Below, piece after piece: positions 6,027 through 11,037 of a stretch of DNA of 11,037 nt (position 1 is the first letter of the stretch; each line of letters starts with the position of its first letter). Both the position numbers and the translations under genes were made by a program. The stretch comes from an uncultured Verrucomicrobiota bacterium (GTDB taxonomy: Bacteria > Verrucomicrobiota > Kiritimatiellia > RFP12 > UBA1067). The notes beneath the pieces were generated by a model. It was given only the letters and a program-made list of their open reading frames with translations, did no database searches and was not told the DNA's origin. The stretch spans positions 1-11,037 of the forward strand of contig CAMOIK010000063.1 in NCBI GenBank assembly GCA_946615875.1. Direction: 5' to 3'.

Positions 6027-8089
6027 TGCCGCCTCCTTCCGACGGCGACGAACGCGGCCATCGCGACGAAGAGCAGCGCAGGGAAGGCGAGCGCCGATAC
6101 AAGCACGAACCTGACGCGCCCGGCGCGATCCATGCCCGAGACCAGGCGGCTGGCCTCCGTGCCCGGCTCAGTCATGGCGTCGGTCCCGGATAGATACGCC
6201 ACGGCGTTCAGGAAGAAGTCGCGGTTGGCGTTGCCCCTCATCTTCAGCTGCCCGTTCATGACGAACGCGGCGTCGCCCACCGCGATTATCCTCGTGGGAC
6301 GCAGCGAGAGGTCGTCGCCGGTGCCGACGCCGCGCTCGGCCGCGGCGGCCACGCAAACGTCGCCGACGCGCGCCAGCGGCGTGTATTCCACGCGGTCCGC
6401 GCCCGCCACATCGACCGCGGCGGAAGGCGTGAAGGAGAGCGGCTTTTCCAGTATCACCTGCGCGCCCTTGAGCGGTTCGCACACGGGGTGGTCCGAGAAC
6501 TCCGAAACGATCACGTCGGTGCCCGAAAGCGTCCTTGCGCCTTTCAGGGGGGCGTTCTCCATCCGAACCCCCCAGCCTGACAGCAGGGAGGCGATGCCGG
6601 GGGCGTCGGAGGCGGAAAGCAGAGCGAGCAGCCGCCCGCCCTTGCGGAGATACGAGTCGAGGCGCATCGCCTCGGCGCGCGAGAAGTCGCTTTTCGCGCC
6701 GGCCACGACCACCAGCGCGCAGTCGTCAGGGACGTCCTCGCCGTCCGCGAGATCCAGCGGTTCGTTGCGGTAGCCGTAGTGCGCGACGTTGCGCGCGATG
6801 TCGCTCATGCCCCAAGGCTCGTAGGCCCGGAAAGAGCATTCGCCGTGCCCGTTGGTCCAATACACCACGCCGCGCTTGGGCGGCACGGCCACGCGGAGGA
6901 TGGCGGAGGCGCAAAGGCGTTCGTCAAAGCCGCCTGCGAGCGGCACGAACGCCTTGCGGCTGCCGCGCTCGAAGACGAGCGAGTCCTCGTGCGCGCCGTC
7001 GCGCACCAGCCTTTCGGCGGCCGCCACGTCCCAGCGCGGATCGACGAAGCGCAGGACGAGGCGGGCGCCGCCGGCGGACTCCGCCTCGCGCGCGAACGAG
7101 CGCAGGAAGTGGCCGACCTGGCGGAAGCGCGCGTCCTTGCGCGAAAGGAACGCGGTGATGTGTATTTCGCCGCGCACGTCCGCGAGGATGCCGTGGGTGC
7201 GCGCGGAGAAGCTTTGGCCCGAATGCTGGGCGAGCGGCAGTTCGAGCGTCGTATCCGTCCTGTGGAAAAGCGCGATGGCCGCGACGGCGAGCGCTGTGGC
7301 GAGCGCGACCGCCACCCCGGTGGAGAAGCGCAGCGCCCTGGCGCCGCGCCCTACGAGGCGCACGGCGGCGACGAACTTGGACGAGACGAAGAGCGCGAAC
7401 GCCGTCAGAGTCAGATAGGTCAGCACCGTTTCGGTGCTGACGATGCCGCTGGCAAGGTCGAACACGTTGGCGTCAAGCGGCATTTCGCCGAACGCCATCC
7501 TCCCCTGCGGCGCCCACGCCATCAACGCGAACCACAGCCCGCGCGGAGCGAGCACGGTGAGGGTGATGGAGGTGAGGGCGGCGGCGGCGGCATGGCGGAA
7601 CGCCGCGCTGGCGAACACCGAGACGGCGCACCACAGCGCGCCTTGCAGCATGAGCGCGGCCAAGCCAGGCACGAACGATAGGGCGGTCTGGTTGGCGAGC
7701 GCGCCCGGCGCCATGAAGGAAAGCATGGCTAGCGACGAAACGAGGAAGGCGAGCACCGCGCCCATGGCGAGCGTGAAGACGCCGAGGAACTTGCCAAAGG
7801 TCAGTTCGCGCTCGCGCACGGCTATGGTGAGCAGCGACTCTATGCGCCCGGATCGCCTCTCGTCGCTCCACGAATCCATCGCCAGCAGCGCGGCGAGGAC
7901 GGGCAGGACCGGCGAGACGGCGGAGGCCCAGACGACGGCCAGCGGGGTTTCGCCGCCCTCCGCCATCTCCAGCGCGAACGCGAAAGAGACGCCCGCGCCG
8001 GCGAAGAACACGGCCATCGCGAGCGCCGTGGAGAACAGCGACTTGGCCATGCCGACGGTGCGGCGCCACGTGATGATCGCGGCATTCAC
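6023..8089 (-). CDS. ABC-2 permease / GldG-like auxiliary domain fusion (GldF-GldG type)
   Basis: A 688-residue fusion. Residues 1-245 are an ABC-2 type permease with about six hydrophobic segments (about 18-40, 50-70, 104-126, 138-162, 165-192, 220-240) and the family's cytoplasmic loop DERRSGRIESLLTIAVRERE then LTFGKFLG (76-103). A further membrane segment (256-275) leads into an extracytoplasmic ABC_transp_aux/GldG-like domain (about 285-635) with WTNGHGE (411-417) and a GDAAFVMNG segment (605-613). A C-terminal membrane segment lies at 659-683, ending in GRRRQ. In Bacteroidetes GldF and GldG are separate proteins working with the ATPase GldA in gliding; here they are one chain and no other gliding genes are visible. 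The start is GTG at 8089, overlapping the ATPase stop by 4 bp, with an AAGGGGG site upstream. Confidence 0.88.
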   Translation of the reverse strand: MNAAIITWRRTVGMAKSLFSTALAMAVFFAGAGVSFAFALEMAEGGETPLAVVWASAVSPVLPVLAALLAMDSWSDERRSGRIESLLTIAVRERELTFGKFLGVFTLAMGAVLAFLVSSLAMLSFMAPGALANQTALSFVPGLAALMLQGALWCAVSVFASAAFRHAAAAALTSITLTVLAPRGLWFALMAWAPQGRMAFGEMPLDANVFDLASGIVSTETVLTYLTLTAFALFVSSKFVAAVRLVGRGARALRFSTGVAVALATALAVAAIALFHRTDTTLELPLAQHSGQSFSARTHGILADVRGEIHITAFLSRKDARFRQVGHFLRSFAREAESAGGARLVLRFVDPRWDVAAAERLVRDGAHEDSLVFERGSRKAFVPLAGGFDERLCASAILRVAVPPKRGVVYWTNGHGECSFRAYEPWGMSDIARNVAHYGYRNEPLDLADGEDVPDDCALVVVAGAKSDFSRAEAMRLDSYLRKGGRLLALLSASDAPGIASLLSGWGVRMENAPLKGARTLSGTDVIVSEFSDHPVCEPLKGAQVILEKPLSFTPSAAVDVAGADRVEYTPLARVGDVCVAAAAERGVGTGDDLSLRPTRIIAVGDAAFVMNGQLKMRGNANRDFFLNAVAYLSGTDAMTEPGTEASRLVSGMDRAGRVRFVLVSALAFPALLFVAMAAFVAVGRRRQ

Positions 8090-8796
8090 GCCTTCGCCCC
8101 CTTCAGCGCGTTCTCGACGCGGGCGGCGACGGTCGCGGCGTCAAGCCCGGCCGCAGGTATGGTGGAGGCGATCAGCCCGCCGGAGAGCACGAGGAAGCGC
8201 GTCGACCACTTGGCGAGGTCGCCTATCTCGTGCCCGGTGACGATGACGCTGGCGAACGCGGCGACCGACGCCATGGTCGCGCCCATCTCGTTGCGCATCG
8301 ACACGTCCAGCCCGGCCAGGAAATCGTCAAGCAGTAGCACGCGCGGGCGAAGCAGCATGGCGTCCGCCAGCGCCACCCGCTTTTTCATGCCTAGCGAAAG
8401 CGTGCGGATGGGCGATTTCATCACGCCCGACACTGCGCACATTTCCGCGGCCTCGCCCACGCGGCGGCGGATGCGCTTCTTGGTCTCGCCCTTCAGGGCG
8501 GCGCGGTATTCGAGGTAGTCCTTGACCGCCATGTCTTCGTAGAGCGCGGGTGCCTCGCCCATGTAGCCGAGCTGGCGGCGATACTTCAAGGGTCTGGCCA
8601 GCGCGTCCTGCCCGTCCATCATCACGAGGCCGGAATCGGGCTGGGCGAGCGTGGCGAGGATCTTGAGCAGCGTGGTCTTGCCCGCCCCGTTCTCGCCGAC
8701 GATGCACACCGCCTCGCCGGGCGACACGACGAACGAAACATCCCTCAGCACCTTGCGGCGCGAGTAGGAAAAGGCGATGTTCCGGACTTCGTACAT
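8086..8796 (-). CDS. ABC transporter ATP-binding protein (GldA-like)
   Basis: A 236-residue single ABC ATPase domain, cytoplasmic, expected to drive the adjacent permease. It has Walker A GENGAGKT (34-41), a Q-loop region GYMGEAPALYEDM with Glu81 at the Gln position, signature LSLGMKKR (133-140), Walker B VLLLDD (153-158), D-loop AGLD (161-164) and the H-loop His189 (VTGHE). Residue 158, normally the catalytic Glu, is Asp, and the usual Pro after it is Phe (LLLDDFLAGLD); I confirmed this from the codons GAC GAT TTC. The start ATG at 8796 gives the normal family N-terminus (MYEVRNIAFSYS) but has no Shine-Dalgarno: the bases before it are CGCAAATTGCA, and a large palindromic element begins 8 bp upstream. 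The gene begins a three-gene overlapping operon. Its substrate is unknown. Confidence 0.92.
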   Translation of the reverse strand: MYEVRNIAFSYSRRKVLRDVSFVVSPGEAVCIVGENGAGKTTLLKILATLAQPDSGLVMMDGQDALARPLKYRRQLGYMGEAPALYEDMAVKDYLEYRAALKGETKKRIRRRVGEAAEMCAVSGVMKSPIRTLSLGMKKRVALADAMLLRPRVLLLDDFLAGLDVSMRNEMGATMASVAAFASVIVTGHEIGDLAKWSTRFLVLSGGLIASTIPAAGLDAATVAARVENALKGAKA

Positions 8797-8804
8797 TGCA
8801 ATTT

Positions 8805-8909
8805 GCGGGATTCAGCGCGCACGGCCCGGCCGCGCGGCCGTCGCCGGGCGCGCGCGGCGCGCCGGCGCCGTGGATGCCAGACTTCGTCTGCCGGGTTCCG
8901 CCATCCCGC
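8805..8909. repeat. 105-bp nested palindromic element between two genes
   Basis: The ends are a perfect 7-bp inverted repeat (GCGGGAT at 8805-8811, ATCCCGC at 8903-8909). Inside is a GC-only three-way structure: an outer stem CACGGC/GCCGTG (8820-8825 with 8867-8872) enclosing two hairpins packed side by side, CGGCC/GGCCG (8827-8840, GCGC loop) and a 10-bp stem with one bulge (8843-8866). A separate hairpin CAGAC/GTCTG (8878-8890, TTC loop) follows, and GGATG/CATCC (8872-8876 with 8902-8906) offers an alternative outer pairing. It has no coding capacity I can support. It could be a REP/MITE-like dispersed element, a factor-dependent terminator for the nucleotidyltransferase gene, or a translation-modulating 5' structure for the ABC ATPase. 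Confidence 0.65.
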
Positions 8910-8920
8910 CGCTTCCCGTT

Positions 8921-9829
8921 TCAGAACAGCTTGGCGGGGTATTCGCCGGCGGCGACGAGCTTGGCGATCTCGCCCGTGACGAACGGCTTGTCCTCGCGGT
9001 AGGTGACGCCGAACCACGAAGATTCGGTGGGCAGCACGCGGCAGTCGGCCCGGCCCTCCTTGACCAGCTCGTCGACCACGAACGGGATGTACCACTCGCT
9101 CTTCTCCTTGCCGCCGTTCTGCGCGAGCCAGGCGGGGAAGCGCTTCTCCAGCTCTTCGAAGAGTTCAGGGGTGAAGCCCCAGAGGTTCATGGATACGCGG
9201 GCGTCGAGCGGCACCTTGACGGGCGCGCCTTCGACTTCACGGTTCTCCGCCGTGTCGCCGGCCTTGACGAGCTTGGTCATCTCGGTGACTCCGACGAGCA
9301 TTCCGTCGCCCGTCACGTCGCAGATGCCGCGCGCCACGGAACCGTTCTCGCTGAGCGTGAGCTCCAGGCGGTAGCCGACCATCGCGAAATGGAGCTTGTC
9401 GCCGCCATCCTGCGGCTTGGAGAGGAAGTCGCCCAGGCGCTGGAAGGCGTCGCGCCCGTAGAAGTCGTCGGCGTTGATCACGGCGAACGGCTCCTTGACC
9501 ACGTTCCTGGCGGCGCGCGTGGCGTGCGCAGTGCCCCATGGTTTCGTGCGGCCGGCCGGCACGGTGTAAGGCGCGGGCAGGTCGTTGATGTCCTGGTAGC
9601 AGTAATCGACGCTCACCAGCCCTTCGTATTTCTTGCCGACTTTCTCCTTGAACTCCTGCTCGAAGTCCTTGCGGATGATGAAGACCACCTTGCCGAAGCC
9701 CGCCCTGACAGCGTCGTACACGCTGTAGTCGAGGATGGCTTCTCCCGAGGGTCCCACGGGATCCACCTGCTTGAGCCCGCCGTAGCGAGAGCCCATTCCT
9801 GCCGCCAATACCACCAGTGTAGGTTTCAT
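8921..9829 (-). CDS. sugar-phosphate nucleotidyltransferase-like protein
   Basis: A 302-residue cytoplasmic protein with a Rossmann-like NTP transferase fold. The N-terminal signature LAAGMGSRYGGLKQ (8-21), with Arg15 and Lys20, binds the nucleotide. PWGTAHA (97-103) and the metal-binding region INADDFYG (118-125, Asp121/Asp122) complete the catalytic core. The C-terminal half carries MNLWGFTPELFEELEKRF and WYIPFVVDELV, typical of a subfamily seen in Bacteroides and PVC-type bacteria that is usually annotated only as nucleotidyltransferase. It probably activates a phosphorylated sugar or alcohol with an NTP; the substrate cannot be read from the sequence. The ATG at 9829 has a good AAGGAG site. 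The repeats on both sides isolate it from its neighbours, and no promoter was recognised in the repeat-filled upstream region. Confidence 0.88.
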   Translation of the reverse strand: MKPTLVVLAAGMGSRYGGLKQVDPVGPSGEAILDYSVYDAVRAGFGKVVFIIRKDFEQEFKEKVGKKYEGLVSVDYCYQDINDLPAPYTVPAGRTKPWGTAHATRAARNVVKEPFAVINADDFYGRDAFQRLGDFLSKPQDGGDKLHFAMVGYRLELTLSENGSVARGICDVTGDGMLVGVTEMTKLVKAGDTAENREVEGAPVKVPLDARVSMNLWGFTPELFEELEKRFPAWLAQNGGKEKSEWYIPFVVDELVKEGRADCRVLPTESSWFGVTYREDKPFVTGEIAKLVAAGEYPAKLF

Positions 9830-9851
9830 TCGTTGCTCCTTGCTGAGAATA

Positions 9852-9968
9852 AGGTTTGAGAAGTTTGGAAGGTTTGAGAAGCTTGAGAAGTTTGAAAGAC
9901 GCGGGAGACTTGGAAGGTTTGAGGGGTTGGAAGAGTTTGGGTGGTTCGGGAGAGGCGGGAGAGGCGAC
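9852..9968 (+). repeat. 9-bp-period tandem array (13 units)
   Basis: Thirteen consecutive 9-bp units fit without a phase break, for example AGGTTTGAG, AAGTTTGGA, AGGTTTGAG, AAGCTTGAG, AAGTTTGAA, AGACTTGGA, with a consensus near AAGTTTGAG. They become G-richer and more diverged toward 9968 (TGGTTCGGG, AGAGGCGGG). The plus strand is strongly purine-biased. The period is three codons, giving a repeating tripeptide (RFE, KFG, RFE, KLE) in one plus frame, but nothing suggests it is translated. It lies about 22 bp upstream of the nucleotidyltransferase start codon and shares its unit with 4295-4330. Confidence 0.75.
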
Positions 9969-9997
9969 GGCTTCCGGATTGCCCCGGGAGGGACGGG

Positions 9998-10019
9998 CGG
10001 CGGGACGATCCTCCCGCCG
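9998..10019. repeat. perfect 8-bp GC hairpin between two repeat arrays
   Basis: CGGCGGGA (9998-10005) and TCCCGCCG (10012-10019) pair perfectly around a 6-nt loop. It lies about 80 bp after the stop of the SPFH gene and could serve as its terminator, but the minus strand shows no T-run after it, so intrinsic termination is doubtful. It abuts the first unit of the 21-22-bp repeat. Confidence 0.45.
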
Positions 10020-10077
10020 GCCTTTCACCTTTTGCCTATCGCCCTTTCACCTTTTGCCTATTGCCTTTCACCTGTTG
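10020..10077 (+). repeat. 21-22-bp direct repeat (about 2.7 copies)
   Basis: Units start at 10020 (21 bp), 10041 (22 bp, one extra C) and 10063 (partial, about 15 bp). Each begins GCC(C)TTTCACCT and the first two continue TTTGCCTAT, differing mainly by the inserted C and the last base. It ends 19 bp short of the SPFH stop codon. Its composition is pyrimidine-rich on plus and unlike the 9-bp array, so it is a separate family. Function unknown. Confidence 0.65.
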
Positions 10078-10096
10078 TTCCATAAGCAATCCGCCT

Positions 10097-11008
10097 TCAG
10101 CTCTTTATAATGGCAGAGCACGCCTTGAGGACGCCGGCCACGTTCGCCAGGTCGCCCGGGATGATCATTGTGTTGTTCGTCTTGGCGAGGTTGCCGAACT
10201 GCGTCAGATACTGCTGCGCCAGCTGCATATTGACCGACTCCGCGCCGCCCTTGCCGCATATGGCCTCGGCCACCTTGGATATGCCGGCGGCCTGCGCCTC
10301 CGCGACGAGGAGGATTTCCTTGGCCTTGCCCTCGGCCTCGTTTATCTTGCGCATCCTCTCGCCTTCGGAAAGCGCGATGGCCTGCTGGCGTTCGCCCTCG
10401 GCGCGGTTTATCTTGGCCTGGCGCTCGCCTTCGGACTCGGCGATCATGGCGCGCTTCTCGCGCTCCGCCCGCATCTGCTTCTCCATGGCGTCGCGTATGG
10501 TGCGCGGCGGGGTGATGTTCTTGATTTCGTAGCGCGTGACCTTGATCCCCCAGGGGTCGCTGGCCTTGTCCACCGCCGCCACGATCGCGGCGTTGATGCT
10601 GGTGCGCTCCTCGAAGCTGCGGTCGAGGTCGAGCTTGCCCATCTCCGAGCGCATGGTGGTCTGGGCGAGCTGCGTGGTGGCGAAGAGGTAGTTGCCGATG
10701 CCGTAGGATGCCTTGGCCGGGTCCATCACCTGCATGTAGAGTATGCCATCGACGGAGACTGCGATGTTGTCCTTGGTGATGCACTCCTGCGGCGGCACGT
10801 CGATCGCCTGTTCCTTCAGCGTGTGGCGGTAGGCGATGCGGTCGATGAACGGCACGAGCACGTGGAAGCCCGCGTCGAGCGTGCAGCGGTAGCGGCCCAG
10901 CCGTTCCACGATATACGCCGTCTTCTGCGGCACTATCACCGCAGTCTTCACGATGGCCACGATCACCACGAAGGCAACCGCGCCAAAGAACACCAATGCT
11001 CCGTCCAT
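10097..11008 (-). CDS. qmcA: SPFH/Band 7 membrane protein, QmcA/stomatin-like
   Basis: A 303-residue protein that aligns along its length with E. coli QmcA (305 aa). One N-terminal membrane segment (about 4-26) is followed by the SPFH domain (VPQKTAYIVERLGRY, 26-40; LDAGFHVLVPFIDRIAYR, 44-61; DPWGIKVTRYEIKNITPP, 151-168). A coiled coil of roughly 170-250 contains an 11-residue repeat, each copy with EGER or EGKA (190-200, 201-211, 212-222, 223-233). A C-terminal NTMIIPGD segment (279-286) is typical of the family. Such proteins form large membrane-bound oligomeric cages and often act with an NfeD partner or FtsH; an nfeD gene upstream, beyond 11037, would fit but cannot be seen. The ATG at 11008 has an AAAGGAG site about 12 bp upstream, slightly far. 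The symbol is by similarity only. Confidence 0.9.
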   Translation of the reverse strand: MDGALVFFGAVAFVVIVAIVKTAVIVPQKTAYIVERLGRYRCTLDAGFHVLVPFIDRIAYRHTLKEQAIDVPPQECITKDNIAVSVDGILYMQVMDPAKASYGIGNYLFATTQLAQTTMRSEMGKLDLDRSFEERTSINAAIVAAVDKASDPWGIKVTRYEIKNITPPRTIRDAMEKQMRAEREKRAMIAESEGERQAKINRAEGERQQAIALSEGERMRKINEAEGKAKEILLVAEAQAAGISKVAEAICGKGGAESVNMQLAQQYLTQFGNLAKTNNTMIIPGDLANVAGVLKACSAIIKS

Positions 11009-11037
11009 GTTGCTGCCGTCTCCTTTCGGTTCTGGAT

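Noticed and set aside
9843..9870. Possible promoter (TATTCT) ahead of the nucleotidyltransferase gene
   Set aside because: It lies within or against the repeat array and I found no acceptable -35 box at proper spacing.
9852..10077. CRISPR array
   Set aside because: Units are contiguous with no unique spacers, and no cas genes are present.
10068..10784. 238-codon minus-strand frame inside the SPFH gene
   Set aside because: It is a frame-shifted shadow of the QmcA-like protein, rich in His, Arg and Gly with no recognisable domain.

Overview
The window is GC-rich bacterial DNA, and every gene I can support lies on the minus strand. It looks like a member of the PVC superphylum (Verrucomicrobia, Lentisphaerae or Kiritimatiellota type). 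This rests on the character of the ribosomal proteins (for example L2 reads DHPMGGGEGR where E. coli has DHPHGGGEGR) and on an ABC ATPase / GldF-GldG fusion / DUF4340 operon. It is inference; a marker-gene tree would settle it.

Reading in the direction of transcription, from high to low coordinates: a QmcA/stomatin-like SPFH membrane protein (11008-10097); a 267-bp intergenic region made almost entirely of repeats (a 9-bp-period purine-rich array, a perfect GC hairpin, and a 21-22-bp repeat); a sugar-nucleotidyltransferase-like protein (9829-8921); a 124-bp gap holding a 105-bp GC-rich nested palindromic element; a three-gene ABC transporter-type operon (ATPase 8796-8086, GldF-GldG fusion 8089-6023, DUF4340 protein 6026-4332) whose genes are joined by 4-bp GTGA overlaps; a 368-bp non-coding region; then the canonical S10 ribosomal protein operon in standard order rpsJ-rplC-rplD-rplW-rplB-rpsS-rplV-rpsC, the last gene running off the window at position 1.

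The 368-bp region (3964-4331) holds a short stretch of the same 9-bp repeat family, an A-rich candidate UP element, a sigma70-type promoter with a perfect TATAAT, and a roughly 245-nt 5' leader predicted to fold into several consecutive hairpins. The leader is a candidate autoregulatory element for the S10 operon. The r-protein genes are packed 2-19 bp apart, mostly with strong Shine-Dalgarno sequences inside the preceding gene, so they should be co-transcribed and translationally coupled. The ABC operon encodes a cytoplasmic ATPase, a membrane permease with an extracytoplasmic GldG-like domain, and a membrane-anchored extracytoplasmic protein, probably one envelope complex of unknown substrate.

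The items least like textbook content are the nested palindrome at 8805-8909, the shared 9-bp-period repeat in two intergenic regions, the structured S10 leader, the four-module DUF4340 protein, and an ATPase with Asp at the usual Walker B catalytic Glu position. I saw no tRNA, rRNA, CRISPR array, insertion sequence or integrase.
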